From: Rufibacter roseolus
GTDB taxonomy: Bacteria; Bacteroidota; Bacteroidia; Cytophagales; Hymenobacteraceae
NCBI RefSeq assembly: GCF_017916365.1
Contig: NZ_JAFMSU010000001.1
Location: 1,889,028 to 1,953,027 of the forward strand
Reading direction: 5' to 3'
DNA: 64,000 bases
The translations under genes were made by a program, and so were the position numbers. The notes beneath the pieces were generated by a model, which worked only from the letters and a program-made list of their open reading frames with translations, was not told the DNA's origin and ran no database searches. Of this stretch, positions 33,100 to 41,772 are shown piece after piece; positions within the stretch are counted from its first letter, which is position 1, and every line of letters starts with the position of its first letter.

Positions 33100-33393
33100 A
33101 TGGGACTATTTGATTTTCTTAAAAAAGGGGAGGAGAAGCCGGTGCAAAAGCCTGTGGCCCAACCTGCCGCCAAGCCAGTAGTGGCGCAGCCTGCCGCTGC
33201 CCAGCCTGCTGCGGCCACCCAACCCGCCTTTGACACCTACACGGTGAAAAGCGGAGATTCGCTTTCAAAAATCGCCAAGAACTTCTACGGCGATGCTTCC
33301 CAGTGGCATAAAATACACCAGGCTAACTTAGATAAAATCAAAGACCCCAACCTCATTGACGTGGGTTGGACCTTGAAAATACCTAAAGCCTAG
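33100..33393 (+). CDS. LysM-domain protein (YgaU/XkdP-like)
   Basis: 97 residues without signal peptide. MGLFDFLKKGEEK, then an Ala/Pro/Gln/Val linker (about 15-45), then a single LysM: YTVKSGDSLSKIAKNFYGDA, WHKIHQANLDKIKDPNLIDVGWTLKIP. The same layout (short head, linker, LysM) is seen in E. coli YgaU (Kbp), a cytoplasmic potassium-binding protein, though the BON domain is missing here. Peptidoglycan binding would need export, for which no signal is visible. Followed by a terminator. Confidence 0.85.
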   Translation: MGLFDFLKKGEEKPVQKPVAQPAAKPVVAQPAAAQPAAATQPAFDTYTVKSGDSLSKIAKNFYGDASQWHKIHQANLDKIKDPNLIDVGWTLKIPKA

Positions 33394-33423
33394 GCAAAGA
33401 TCTAAGGTTTGTTTGTAGAGAGA

Positions 33424-33453
33424 AGAGTCTGTGCCCCGGCGCAGGCTCTTTTT
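33424..33453 (+). terminator. Terminator of the LysM gene
   Basis: GAGTCTGTGC / GCGCAGGCTC imperfect stem followed by T5, about 31 bp after the stop. Confidence 0.65.
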
Positions 33454-33454
33454 C

Positions 33455-33490
33455 GTTTTAAGGCCGTTTTGAGCAAAACGGCCTTAAAAC
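33455..33490. repeat. 36-bp dyad family copy, perfect
   Basis: GTTTTAAGGCCGTTTT and AAAACGGCCTTAAAAC pair over 16 bp with a GAGC loop. It is the cleanest representative of the family, and is followed by another hairpin (33486-33526, AAAACAGGAAGGGCAGGC / GCCTGCCGTTCCTGTTTT with one mismatch). Confidence 0.85.
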
Positions 33491-33580
33491 AGGAAGGGCA
33501 GGCGTCCTGCCTGCCGTTCCTGTTTTGCTTCAAGCCATCTGTCCGCTAGCCGGCCAAATCACCGGGAAGCAGCGTGGAGA

Positions 33581-33844
33581 TTACAGCGGATTCCTCTCCA
33601 GGTATTTGGCCACCGCCGGACAGGAGGCGCGTACCTCTAGGCCTTTGGACACCGCGTAGTCAATGCCGTGTTTGATGAGTTTTTCGGCGTAGCCTTTGTT
33701 CCGATGTTCTTCCTCAATGTAGGTGTGCTGAAAGTCAATGGTTTCCTCATCTGGGAGCGCGTAGGCTAATTCGCCTATGTCTTCTTTTTCCAGCAGGGCA
33801 GTGAATTGCTGGGCATCTTCATCGTGTTGGATATCTAAGTTCAT
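33581..33844 (-). CDS. GNAT-family N-acetyltransferase, short YjdJ type
   Basis: 87 residues from the ATG at 33844 (MNLDIQHDEDAQQFTALLEK). A longer frame to 33928 adds low-complexity sequence. The acetyl-CoA site is EEEHRNKGYAEKLIKHGIDY (modified R/QxxGxG/A), preceded by the FQHTYIEEE strand and followed by CPAVAKYLERNP. This is the compact single-domain GNAT_C/YjdJ class found across bacteria; the substrate is unknown. Divergent from neither neighbour; single gene. Confidence 0.85.
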   Translation of the reverse strand: MNLDIQHDEDAQQFTALLEKEDIGELAYALPDEETIDFQHTYIEEEHRNKGYAEKLIKHGIDYAVSKGLEVRASCPAVAKYLERNPL

Positions 33845-33963
33845 GGTTTCCTGGGTTAGTTTTACGTGAGGGGTTGGCAGGCAAATCCCCTTTTCCTTAC
33901 CCCATCCCCCGCTAAAAGGTTGAGGCAATTACCTCTCCTCAGAAACAGCGCGGCAAGAATTTT

Positions 33964-33999
33964 GTTTTCATGCCGATTTTCCAAAAACAGGCTTAAAAC
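33964..33999. repeat. 36-bp dyad family copy
   Basis: GTTTTCATGCCGATTTTC / CAAAAACAGGCTTAAAAC, between the acs 3' end and the GNAT start. Confidence 0.7.
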
Positions 34000-34013
34000 A
34001 GCGGGCATAAAAA

Positions 34014-34034
34014 AAGGGGGCTATAAAGCCCCCT
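34014..34034 (-). terminator. Short hairpin overlapping the acs stop codon
   Basis: GGGGGCT / AGCCCCC with a 4-base loop, followed on the minus strand by a run of T. It includes the stop codon of acs, so it would act directly at the gene end. Confidence 0.65.
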
Positions 34035-35919
34035 GGATAATTTCGTCTACAATGGGTGGGTCCAGCAGCGTGCTGGTGTCGCCCAGGTTGGAGGTATCGC
34101 CCTCGGCCACTTTCCTGAGGATGCGGCGCATGATTTTCCCCGATCTGGTTTTGGGCAGGCCGCTCACAATCTGGATTTTGTCTGGCTTCGCGATTTTGCC
34201 TATCTGTTCCACCACTGTTTCAATAACCTCGGCGCGGAGGTGCTCTGGACTGGTTGGCGCTTCCTCGCCGCACACCACAAAGGCGTAAATGCCCTGTCCT
34301 TTCACGTCATGCGGGTAGCCCACCACGGCGCTCTCCACAATGTGCCTGTTCTGGTTGATGGCGTTCTCAATCTCGGCAGTGCCGAAGCGGTGCCCCGATA
34401 CGTTGATCACGTCATCTACCCGCCCGATGATACGCCAGAGGCCGTTGGCATCACGCTTAGCGCCGTCGCCGGTGAAATAGAGGCCCTTGTAGGCACTGAA
34501 ATAGCTTTGGCGGCAGCGTTCGTGGTCGCCGTAGGTGGTTCTGATGATGCCGGGCCACGGGAATTTCATGCAGAGGTAGCCTTCCACCTCGTTCTCGGTG
34601 ATCTCCTCGCCGTGCTGGTCCAGCAGCAAAGGCTGCACGCCCGGCATAGGGAAGCCCGCGTGGCTCGGTTTCATGGGTGTCACACCGGCCAGCGACGAGA
34701 GCATGATGCCAGCCGTCTCGGTTTGCCACCAGGTGTCTACCACCGGACAGCGTTCTTTGCCCACGTGTATGTGGTACCAGTGCCAGGCTTCCTCGTTGAT
34801 AGGTTCCCCCACCGATCCCAGCACCCTCAGGGAATCCAGGCTGTAAGAAAGTACGTGGTCCAGGCCAGCGGCCATGAGCGAGCGAATGGCGGTAGGCGCG
34901 GTATAGAAAATGTTCACCCCGAATTTGTCAATTACCTGCCAGAAACGGCCCGGATCCGGGAACGAAGGCACGCCCTCGAACATCAGCGTGGTGGCACCGG
35001 ACAAAAGCGGACCATACAACAGATAGGAGTGACCCGTAATCCAGCCGATGTCGGCGGTACACCAGTAGATGTCGCTCTCGTCGTACTGGAACACGTTCCG
35101 GAAGGTATAATCTGTGTAGACCATGTAGCCACCTATGGTGTGCACCACGCCTTTGGGCTGACCGGTAGAGCCGGAGGTGTATAGGATGAAGAGCATGTCC
35201 TCGGCATCCATTTCCTCGGCGGGGCAGGTTTTGTCCACGTGCTGCAGTTCCTCGTGGTACCACACATCACGGCCTTCTACCATGTTCACGGCCCAGCCCA
35301 CGCGGTCTACCACCACCACTTTCTGTACGCTGGGGCAGGTTTCCAAAGCCTCGTCTACCACGCGTTTCACGGGGATCTGCTTGGGGCCGCGGTTCAAACC
35401 ATCTGAAGTCAAGACCACCTTGGCCTGGGCATCGTTGATGCGGTCGGCCATGGCGGTGTGCGAGAAACCCGCGAAAATCACCGAATGCACCGCCCCGATG
35501 CGGGCGCAGGCCAATACGCTGAACGCCAACTCGGGAATCATGGGCATGTAGATGCAGACGCGGTCGCCTTTCTGCACGCCGTTGCGCTTGAGGATGTTGG
35601 CCATCTGGCAGACTTTCTCGTGCAGCTCGCGGTAGGTGAACCGGATGTAGCGCTCTTTGGGATCGTTGGGTTCCCAGATGAGGGCCAGTTTATTGCCTCT
35701 TTTCTCCAGGTGGCGGTCCAGGCAGTTCTCGGTGATGTTGAGCTTGCCGTTCACAAACCACTTCACGTTGGGCTCCTCAAAATTCCAGTCCAGCACCTTG
35801 TCCCACTTTTTGCGCCAGGTAAAATTCTCGGCAATGCCGGCCCAGAACTCCTCGGGCTGCTCCACGCTTTTCCGGTAAGTTTCCTGGTACTCTTCAAATG
35901 ATTTTATGCGGTAATCCAT
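34021..35919 (-). CDS. acs: Acetyl-CoA synthetase
   Basis: 632 residues from the ATG at 35919 (MDYRIKSFEEYQETYRKSVE), matching the normal start of Acs; a start at 35976 would add 19 non-conserved residues. ANL-superfamily motifs: YTSGSTGQPKGVVHT (ATP), WWQTETAG, the hinge/core RVDDVINVSGHRFGTAEIE, and SGLPKTRSGKIMRRILRKVA with the catalytic, acetylatable Lys. It activates acetate to acetyl-CoA through acetyl-AMP in the cytoplasm. Downstream of actP and the DUF485 gene in the same direction, which fits acetate scavenging, with 209 bp and two repeats between. Confidence 0.96.
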   Translation of the reverse strand: MDYRIKSFEEYQETYRKSVEQPEEFWAGIAENFTWRKKWDKVLDWNFEEPNVKWFVNGKLNITENCLDRHLEKRGNKLALIWEPNDPKERYIRFTYRELHEKVCQMANILKRNGVQKGDRVCIYMPMIPELAFSVLACARIGAVHSVIFAGFSHTAMADRINDAQAKVVLTSDGLNRGPKQIPVKRVVDEALETCPSVQKVVVVDRVGWAVNMVEGRDVWYHEELQHVDKTCPAEEMDAEDMLFILYTSGSTGQPKGVVHTIGGYMVYTDYTFRNVFQYDESDIYWCTADIGWITGHSYLLYGPLLSGATTLMFEGVPSFPDPGRFWQVIDKFGVNIFYTAPTAIRSLMAAGLDHVLSYSLDSLRVLGSVGEPINEEAWHWYHIHVGKERCPVVDTWWQTETAGIMLSSLAGVTPMKPSHAGFPMPGVQPLLLDQHGEEITENEVEGYLCMKFPWPGIIRTTYGDHERCRQSYFSAYKGLYFTGDGAKRDANGLWRIIGRVDDVINVSGHRFGTAEIENAINQNRHIVESAVVGYPHDVKGQGIYAFVVCGEEAPTSPEHLRAEVIETVVEQIGKIAKPDKIQIVSGLPKTRSGKIMRRILRKVAEGDTSNLGDTSTLLDPPIVDEIIQGAL

Positions 35920-36007
35920 TTGTTTGTGTCGTTCGGTTTGAGGTCTTAAAGTTAGAATTTCTGCCGAGGGAGCCAAGAAAAGCCTCCCTTTGTGGTCAGA
36001 AGCAGAT

Positions 36008-36043
36008 GTTTTAGGCCCATTTTATAAAAAACAGCGCCAAAGC
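36008..36043. repeat. 36-bp dyad family copy
   Basis: GTTTTAGGCCCATTTTA / AAAACAGCGCCAAAGC. First of two copies in the actP-acs gap. Confidence 0.65.
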
Positions 36044-36073
36044 AGCGGTGCGCCTGAAAATGGCCAGCCATGC

Positions 36074-36109
36074 GTTTTGAGGCCGTTTTCATGAAATCAG
36101 CCTTAAAAC
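36074..36109. repeat. 36-bp dyad family copy
   Basis: GTTTTGAGGCCGTTTTC / GAAATCAGCCTTAAAAC. Second copy in the same gap, extended by GC/GC flanks; 30 bp from the first copy. Confidence 0.75.
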
Positions 36110-36128
36110 GCCAGGAGAAAGAGATAAA

Positions 36129-37703
36129 CTATTCAGCGCCCACGCCCAGGTACGTCCTGAGCTTCTCAGACTCAAACTTGAGCGCGGCAGATTCCTCCGG
36201 CTGAAGCAGGGAAACAATAATCCCCATGAGGAAAGCGCCGGACATAGACACCAGCGCCGGGTTCTTCAAAGGGAAAATCGCCTCGTCATAACCCATGATG
36301 TCTACCATAATGGTGGGGCTCAGCACGATCAGAACCAGAGAAAGGATGGCGCCCGTGGCGATGCTCCAGACCGCACCTTTGGTGGTGAACCGTTTCCAGA
36401 TGATAGACATGAGCAGGGCCGGGAAGTTGGCGCTGGCCGCGATGGAGAACGCCAGACCCACCATGAAGGCCACGTTCTGCCCTTTGAACACCAGGCCCAA
36501 CACAATAGACAGAATACCCAAGGCCACGGTAGCGCGCCGGGCCACTTTCATCTCGCCTTTCTCATCAGAGACGCCGTGTTTGAATACGTGCACGTACAAG
36601 TCATGCGAGATGCTGGAAGCCCCCGATAAGGTCAAACCAGCCACCACGGCCAGGATAGTCGCGAAAGCCACGGCGGCAATGAAGCCCAGGAAAGCGGTGC
36701 CGCCGGTTTGTTCGGCCAGCAGTAAGGCCGCCATGTTGCCGCCCTTGTCTATGCCTTCAATGGCTGGTTTGCCCACTAGTGCCATGGCCGAGAAACCGAT
36801 CAGGAAGGTTAATAGATAGAAATACCCGATGAACCCAGTCGCCACGAACACCGATTTACGGGCGGCTTTGGCATCGGGTACGGTGTAGAAACGCATGAGA
36901 ATGTGCGGTAGTCCAGCGGTGCCCAGCATTAATGCCAAGCCCAGCGAAAGCGCATCAAACGGATTGGTGATGTAGCCGCCCGGCGCCAGCATTTCCTGGC
37001 CGTACTGTGTGCTCACACTTTCCAGCAAATTAGCCGGGCTGAACCCGAATTTGGCCAGCGACAGCAATACCAGCACGGTGGCACCGCTTAACAGCAACAC
37101 CGCCTTGATGATCTGCACCCAGGTAGTGGCAATCATACCACCAAACAACACGTACAGCGTCATCACGCAGCCCACCACTACCACGGCAATCTCATAATCC
37201 AGCCCGAAAAGCGTTTTGATCAACCCGCCGGCGCCCACCATCTGGGCAATGAGGTAAAAGGCAATGGTCAGGAGCGAACCTACGGAAGAAACGATGCGGA
37301 TGGGACGCTGCCGAAGCCGGAAAGCCACCACATCAGCGAAGGTGTACTTGCCCAGGTTACGCAGCGGCTCGGCAATCAGGAACATGATGAGTGGCCAGCC
37401 CACCAGAAACCCGATGGAGTAGATGAGGCCGTCGTAGCCTTTGGTGGCCACCATGCCGGCAATACCCAGGAAAGAGGCGGCGCTCATGTAGTCTCCGGCC
37501 AGCGCCAGGCCGTTCTGGAAACCCGAAATGTTGCGGCCCGCGGCGTAGAACTCAGAGCCGGTTTTGGTTTTCTTGGCGGCCCAATAGGTGATATAAAGCG
37601 TCACGGCCACAAACAGGAAGAACATGGCAATGGAAACCGGGTTGGCCGTGCCTAGCGTGGAAGTGCTGGGGGCCTGTAACAGTAGCAGAAGAGAAGAGGA
37701 CAT
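36129..37703 (-). CDS. actP: Sodium/acetate symporter ActP (SSS family)
   Basis: 524 residues, about 13 membrane helices. Family motifs: N-terminal [40 protein letters not shown], the SSS core with [25 protein letters not shown], and [26 protein letters not shown], which is specific to the acetate/monocarboxylate branch. It imports acetate with sodium or protons. The DUF485 partner gene precedes it by 34 bp and acs follows. The first ATG gives a 20-residue periplasmic head before helix 1, as usual. Confidence 0.93.
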   Translation of the reverse strand: MSSSLLLLLQAPSTSTLGTANPVSIAMFFLFVAVTLYITYWAAKKTKTGSEFYAAGRNISGFQNGLALAGDYMSAASFLGIAGMVATKGYDGLIYSIGFLVGWPLIMFLIAEPLRNLGKYTFADVVAFRLRQRPIRIVSSVGSLLTIAFYLIAQMVGAGGLIKTLFGLDYEIAVVVVGCVMTLYVLFGGMIATTWVQIIKAVLLLSGATVLVLLSLAKFGFSPANLLESVSTQYGQEMLAPGGYITNPFDALSLGLALMLGTAGLPHILMRFYTVPDAKAARKSVFVATGFIGYFYLLTFLIGFSAMALVGKPAIEGIDKGGNMAALLLAEQTGGTAFLGFIAAVAFATILAVVAGLTLSGASSISHDLYVHVFKHGVSDEKGEMKVARRATVALGILSIVLGLVFKGQNVAFMVGLAFSIAASANFPALLMSIIWKRFTTKGAVWSIATGAILSLVLIVLSPTIMVDIMGYDEAIFPLKNPALVSMSGAFLMGIIVSLLQPEESAALKFESEKLRTYLGVGAE

Positions 37704-37737
37704 GGTGCTTTTGAGTGTCAGTTTGGGGTTGGGACGG

Positions 37738-38055
37738 CTATTGGATTTTGTCTTTCAGGTTCTGCACCGAGGTGTCATAGTCGCTGTTGGCCCAGAAGAC
37801 ATAAACGCCCGTGAGTACCCAGGCAAACAGGATAATGCCCAGCCCGATGGGAATGGCCAATGTGGTATACTCCCCGATTCTGGTGGCCAGCACCTCTTTG
37901 TTGAACGCCACGGTGAGCAGAAACCCGAAGTACACCACCAGCATGGTAAAGGTGAGCACCAGCGAGACCGACCAGCGTTTCTTGACCAGTTTCTTAAAAT
38001 CGGGACTTTCCAGAATCTCGTGCGGGGTTTGGGTTTTCGGAGTCATCGTTTGCAT
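37738..38055 (-). CDS. yjcH: DUF485 membrane protein (YjcH-like)
   Basis: 105 residues, two membrane helices ([22 protein letters not shown] and [26 protein letters not shown]) with the family motif [16 protein letters not shown] before helix 1 and a [12 protein letters not shown] tail. YjcH-type proteins are always found with ActP and are taken to be an accessory subunit or stabiliser of the symporter; the mechanism is not settled. In-frame ATGs at 38055 and 38046 are both possible. First gene of the yjcH-actP-acs set. Confidence 0.9.
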   Translation of the reverse strand: MQTMTPKTQTPHEILESPDFKKLVKKRWSVSLVLTFTMLVVYFGFLLTVAFNKEVLATRIGEYTTLAIPIGLGIILFAWVLTGVYVFWANSDYDTSVQNLKDKIQ

Positions 38056-38232
38056 GTTTGTTTGGTGTGGGTGAGGGCAGGGAAAAGAAGCCTTGAACGC
38101 ATGTTAGTCAGTAGCTTCTAAAGTATTTGACCGCTTAATTTAATGAGATATATCTAAAAGGAGCTATACATTCCGCGAATTATTTGCCTCCTTTGCCTGT
38201 TTTGTATTGAGAATTGATAAAAACGTCTTACA

Positions 38233-38844
38233 ATGCTGATTGCAAATCATAGCGGTAAATTGCTGGAGGTAGGCCTGGATGAAGCCGGGCGCGGCTGCCT
38301 GGCCGGGCCCGTGGTGGCCGGGGCCGTGGTGCTGCCGCTGGATTATTCCCACCCGCTGCTCACCGATTCAAAATTGCTCACGGCCAAACAGCGGGAACAA
38401 CTGCGGGAGGAGATCTGCCGCGAGGCCATCTATTGGGCCGTGGCCGAGGTGAGTCCGCAGGAGATAGACGAGATCAACATCCTCAACGCCTCTTTCCTGG
38501 CCATGCACCGCGCCACCGATCTGCTGAACATTTCGCCGGAGTATTTGCTGGTGGACGGAAATCGGTTTAATCCTTACAAGGAAGTGCCGCACGCCTGCAT
38601 GGTCAAAGGCGACAGCCGGTTCTACAACATCGCGGCGGCCTCTATTCTGGCCAAAACCCACCGCGATGACCTCATGTGCGCGTTAGCCGCCACTTACCCG
38701 CAGTACAAATGGGAACAGAACGCGGGTTATCCTACCAAAGTGCACAGAAACGCCATCAGGGAGCATGGTACCACGCCGCACCACCGCCTGTCCTTCAAAT
38801 TGCTGCCCGATGCAGAAGTTTCCATATTAGAGGAAATCCTGTAA
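38233..38844 (+). CDS. rnhB: Ribonuclease HII
   Basis: 203 residues. RNase HII removes ribonucleotides and RNA primers from RNA-DNA hybrids. The metal-binding acidic residues are in [13 protein letters not shown] (D, E), in LVDGNRF (D) and in TKTHRDD (D). The GRG triplet that recognises the RNA-DNA junction is present. The C-terminal motif [24 protein letters not shown] is family-specific. Single gene; the downstream 458-bp gap is full of repeats. Confidence 0.95.
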   Translation: MLIANHSGKLLEVGLDEAGRGCLAGPVVAGAVVLPLDYSHPLLTDSKLLTAKQREQLREEICREAIYWAVAEVSPQEIDEINILNASFLAMHRATDLLNISPEYLLVDGNRFNPYKEVPHACMVKGDSRFYNIAAASILAKTHRDDLMCALAATYPQYKWEQNAGYPTKVHRNAIREHGTTPHHRLSFKLLPDAEVSILEEIL

Positions 38845-38873
38845 GGTCTACTATCCTGTAGATTCTCCTATAA

Positions 38874-39146
38874 CTCTGGTTCAAGTTTTAAACTTGGACC
38901 TACCTTGGGCTGAAGTTTGCAACTTCAGTGAGGCGACAGCCTCAGGAAAAATCAGGAAATAAATTATTTCTTTTTTGCCAGATAGAACTGCAATAGGCTA
39001 CAAAAGAAGATGAGGGGTAGAAGTAGGTTCCTTTTGCCGCGAAACTTACTGTTAAATCATCAGGAAAGCCACTTTGAGGCTTTTAGCCTCACTGGAGTTG
39101 CAAACTTCAGCCCATAATAGGTCCAAGTTGAATACTTGAACCAGAG
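38874..39146. repeat. Inverted-repeat element with about 71-nt arms
   Basis: Arm 1 (38874-38944) and arm 2 (39075-39146) are inverse copies with about ten differences: CTCTGGTTCAAG... TTGGGCTGAAGTTTGCAACTT... GCCTCA. Each arm contains two small hairpins (AAGTTTTAAACTT; CTGAAGTTTGCAACTTCAG). The 130-bp AT-rich centre codes for nothing. A lone arm is at 25644-25699. The structure is MITE-like, but no target duplication is obvious. Confidence 0.8.
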
Positions 39147-39223
39147 ACATTCCAGAGACATTATGGATGCTAGGACCTTGAGTGGTCACTTCTAAGAGGA
39201 ACCTCGGAAGCAGTATATAAAAG

Positions 39224-39287
39224 AAGCCGCGGGGCGTTTGGGAGCCGTTTCTGAGGAAACGGCTCCCAAACGCCCCGCGGCTTTTCC
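39224..39287. terminator. Bidirectional terminator with 28-bp perfect stem
   Basis: 39224-39251 pairs perfectly with 39256-39283 (AAGCCGCGGGGCGTTTGGG...), loop TGAG, with A/T ends. Serves the response regulator gene (minus); the core is a 36-bp copy. Confidence 0.9.
39236..39271. repeat. 36-bp dyad family copy, perfect
   Basis: GTTTGGGAGCCGTTTC / GAAACGGCTCCCAAAC. The arm bases differ from the commonest version (GGGA against TAAG), with matching changes on the other side. Confidence 0.85.
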
Positions 39288-39302
39288 GGGGGATAAAAAA
39301 GG

Positions 39303-39746
39303 TTATTGGGGTTTCAGTTTGAGTAAATCCAGGAAAAGGCTGAAGCTGTCCAGGCTGGAGGCGCCGTCGTTGAAGGTGTCAAAGGTGAGGGGTTTTACAA
39401 TGTAGCCGTTCACGCGCAGGTTCTGGGCGGCAAATCGGTCTGAGTCTTCGTTGGAAGTGGTCATGATGAACACGCTCATGTCTGAGAGGTACGGATCATT
39501 GCGGAGCTCTTCCAGAAACTCAATCCCGTTCATCTTAGGCATGTTGATGTCCAGCAGAATAAGGTTGGGCAATGGGTCTAACTTAGGTGTACCAGGCTCC
39601 CCCCGTAGCAAGGCCAGGGCCTCGCGTCCGTTCTTGGCTTTGTGTAGCGGCACCATTACCTTGATTTTCCGCAATTCACGCTCCACGCTCATGGCATCAA
39701 GGTAATCGTCTTCCACTAACAAAATACTTGGTTGCAATTCACTCAT
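39303..39746 (-). CDS. Receiver-only response regulator (Rcp1/CheY-like)
   Basis: 147 residues, one receiver domain and no output domain. Acidic pocket E12-D13-D14 (LLVEDDYLD), phospho-acceptor D66 (LILLDINMP), MTTSNEDSD switch region and Lys in YIVKPLTFD. The long loop before D66 (RGEPGTPKLDPLPN) is typical of the Rcp1-like group that pairs with phytochrome-type or CHASE3 kinases. It follows the CHASE3 histidine kinase by 43 bp and is its likely partner; output must be by protein contact or phosphotransfer. Confidence 0.9.
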   Translation of the reverse strand: MSELQPSILLVEDDYLDAMSVERELRKIKVMVPLHKAKNGREALALLRGEPGTPKLDPLPNLILLDINMPKMNGIEFLEELRNDPYLSDMSVFIMTTSNEDSDRFAAQNLRVNGYIVKPLTFDTFNDGASSLDSFSLFLDLLKLKPQ

Positions 39747-39789
39747 AGTTACTCTTTTGGTATTGGTAATTCTTCAAATATAAGGGTAA

Positions 39790-41283
39790 TCAGGCTTCCT
39801 CCAAAACGCGGGTAGGCCAGGTGAAGGTAAAAGCCGACCCTTTTCCCAAAGTGGAAGTGACTTTGATGGTTCCCCCGCGGCGCTCAATGATCTTTTTCAC
39901 GATGGCCAGACCCACGCCGGTACTTTCCACGGCATCACGCTCCTGCAAGGTCTGGAACAGCACAAATATGCGATCATGGTACTCTTCCTCAATGCCGGGG
40001 CCATCGTCAATGACTGAGAACTCATGGGCATCTTCCAGTTGCTGGTGCGTGACGGTCACGTTGCCGTGTTCTCGGTGGTGGTACTTGATGGCATTACTGA
40101 GCAGGTTGGAGAATACCTGCTGCAGCTCCACCTTGGCGCCCTGCACCACCGGTAGCCTTTCTGGCAAATGCACCTTGAAGCCCTGGGGTGGGTTAAGCAT
40201 GTCAATGACCTCAAACAGCAGCGCCTGCACATCTACCATGCCTTCCTCGAGGTGGGACCGCCCAATGCGGGCCAGCGCCAGAATACCGTTGATGAGGTTC
40301 TCCATGCGGTGAACCCGCACGCGCATCATCAAAAGGTACTCCTGGATGTGAGAGGGAAGTTCCTTGCCCATATCTTCCTCCACCCAGCGCGAGGCGTTCT
40401 CTATGCCGCGCAAGGGGGCTTTCAAGTCATGGGATACCACGTAGGCAAACTGATCCAGTTCCTTGTTTTTGCTGTCCAGCTCCGTGAAGGTGTTGTCAAT
40501 GGTGGAGGCCATCCGGTTCAGGGACTCAGAGAGGCGGGTGAGTTCGTCGTTGGCATCGTCCTCAATCTGGGTTTTGTATTCGCCGTGCGAGATCCGGTCG
40601 GCTAGGTTCACCATCTTTAAAATCCGGCGCGAGATAAGGCGGGTAATATAGTAGGCCCAAACCAAGCCCAGCATCACCGAGATCACCGTCAAAGTGGTGG
40701 AGATCCGGCGCGTATCCGCGATACTTTCAGCCAGGCGGGCATTGCGGGCTTCGCGCACCTTGTACTCAATGCTGTTAAAGTCCTTGAAATAAATCCGCAT
40801 CTGGTCAGTGATGCGTTTCCCTTCCTCGTTGAGCACTAGAAAGCCGTGTTCCAGTTTCTGAATGCCGCGGTAGAGGTCTGAGGTTTTGTTTTCCTTGTCT
40901 TTCTCCTCAATCAGCAGCACGGCAAATTCATCGCGCCATTTCCGGTGCAGGTCTTCAATCTCTTTCACTCTTTTCAGCTGATCTGGGTTGTCCTTCATCA
41001 GTTTCTTGAGCAGGTCAAACTGGCCGGGGATTAGGGCCGCCGCCGAAAAATAAGGATCCAGGAAGGTGCGGTTGCCGGTAAGCAGATAGCCACGCATACC
41101 GGTCTCCATGTCAATGATGCTTCTCTGCAGCGAGGCCGACGTACGGGTGATGTTCTGGGAGTCTGACACGAAGGCCGAGTTGGAAATCACATCCTCAGAA
41201 AGGCGGTAATTGACAATGGCCACCGTGGTGAAGAGAAAGGAGATTAGAACGAAGCCGGCGAAGAGCTTGGTTGTTAGATTCAT
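39790..41283 (-). CDS. CHASE3-domain sensor histidine kinase
   Basis: 497 residues from the ATG at 41283 (MNLTTKLFAGFVLISFLFTT). TM1 at about 7-27, CHASE3 periplasmic helical sensor about 35-175 (SLQRSIIDMETGMRGYLLTGN), TM2 at about 195-212 (ISTTLTVISVMLGLVWAYYI), HAMP (RILKMVNLADRISHGEYKT), HisKA with VSHDLKAPLRGIENASRWV, and HATPase with the N box NLLSNAIKYHH, DDGPGIEEEY and STGVGLAIVKKI. It is phytochrome-like in its kinase part. Signal unknown. A promoter candidate lies at 41370-41404. Operon with the receiver-only regulator. Confidence 0.93.
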   Translation of the reverse strand: MNLTTKLFAGFVLISFLFTTVAIVNYRLSEDVISNSAFVSDSQNITRTSASLQRSIIDMETGMRGYLLTGNRTFLDPYFSAAALIPGQFDLLKKLMKDNPDQLKRVKEIEDLHRKWRDEFAVLLIEEKDKENKTSDLYRGIQKLEHGFLVLNEEGKRITDQMRIYFKDFNSIEYKVREARNARLAESIADTRRISTTLTVISVMLGLVWAYYITRLISRRILKMVNLADRISHGEYKTQIEDDANDELTRLSESLNRMASTIDNTFTELDSKNKELDQFAYVVSHDLKAPLRGIENASRWVEEDMGKELPSHIQEYLLMMRVRVHRMENLINGILALARIGRSHLEEGMVDVQALLFEVIDMLNPPQGFKVHLPERLPVVQGAKVELQQVFSNLLSNAIKYHHREHGNVTVTHQQLEDAHEFSVIDDGPGIEEEYHDRIFVLFQTLQERDAVESTGVGLAIVKKIIERRGGTIKVTSTLGKGSAFTFTWPTRVLEEA

Positions 41284-41369
41284 GTAATGTGTGCTAGGAG
41301 AGATGGAGACCACCTCCCAAGATAAATACAGAAACAGCCGCGCCTTCCTCTGCTGGAATGCCGGCTGTA

Positions 41370-41404
41370 CAAAAGTAGATTTTTTGCGGTACTTACCCTC
41401 TCAA
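41370..41404 (-). promoter_or_regulatory. Promoter candidate of the CHASE3 kinase gene
   Basis: On the minus strand TTTG (-33), 24 bp spacer, TACTTTTG (-7). The spacer is slightly long; start codon 87 bp further on. Confidence 0.4.
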
Positions 41405-41619
41405 AGAAACCTGGGTGTATGGTGCAATCTACCCTGCCCAACTATTTGAGTCATCTTGATAATTGCTGCCAACCAGAACCTGAGGGCAGAAAAGTTATGT
41501 GTGATGACACCGGTGAACCTGGAACAGGGAAACTGAATAAAGAAGCAATACGGCAACGAGCCTAACGGGTTTTGTACGATCAGGGAAAGTACTATAAGTA
41601 TGAAAAGAACTTGCTTTAT

Positions 41620-41655
41620 GTTTTGGCCTTGTTTTCACCAAATCAGGCCAGAAGC
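41620..41655. repeat. 36-bp dyad family copy
   Basis: GTTTTGGCCTTGTTTTC / CAAATCAGGCCAGAAGC, in the kinase/gcvT divergent region, not behind any gene. Confidence 0.6.
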
Positions 41656-41728
41656 GGTACCATCCTGGGGTTGGCCTGGTGCAAAGGCAAAGGCGGCGGC
41701 TTGGTTTAGAAACCCGCCTTTATTTTTA

Positions 41729-41736
41729 TACTTTTG
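41729..41736 (+). promoter_or_regulatory. -7 box of gcvT
   Basis: TACTTTTG matches TAnnTTTG, 36 bp before the gcvT ATG. The nearest TTG (41701-41703) is 25 bp upstream, a little far for a -33 element. Confidence 0.4.
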
Positions 41737-41772
41737 CCTTTCCTTAACCGATTCTTCCTAAACAACCCATAC

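Larger units (their letters stand above)
38845..39302. other. 458-bp intergenic region with a large inverted-repeat element
   Basis: Holds the 71-nt inverted-repeat element (38874-39146), a short tail with a CCAGAGACAT/TCCAGAGACATT direct repeat (about 39141-39163), and a 28-bp-stem terminator containing a 36-bp copy (39224-39283). No coding potential. Confidence 0.7.
41284..41772. other. 489-bp divergent intergenic region
   Basis: Holds the promoter of the kinase operon (41370-41404), a 36-bp copy (41620-41655) and a -7 box for gcvT (TACTTTTG, 41729-41736) preceded by a GGCGG/CCGCC hairpin (about 41687-41720). The stretch 41405-41600 shows nothing recognisable. Confidence 0.55.

Noticed and set aside
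38874..39146. tRNA gene suggested by GGTTCAAGT-like sequence
   Set aside because: The string belongs to the 71-nt inverted arms, no cloverleaf with acceptor stem and anticodon arm fits, and the same string recurs in the 25.6 kb copy.
41405..41772. Glycine riboswitch upstream of gcvT
   Set aside because: A glycine aptamer would be expected to show paired GGAGAG and CCGAAGG-type cores; none could be found.
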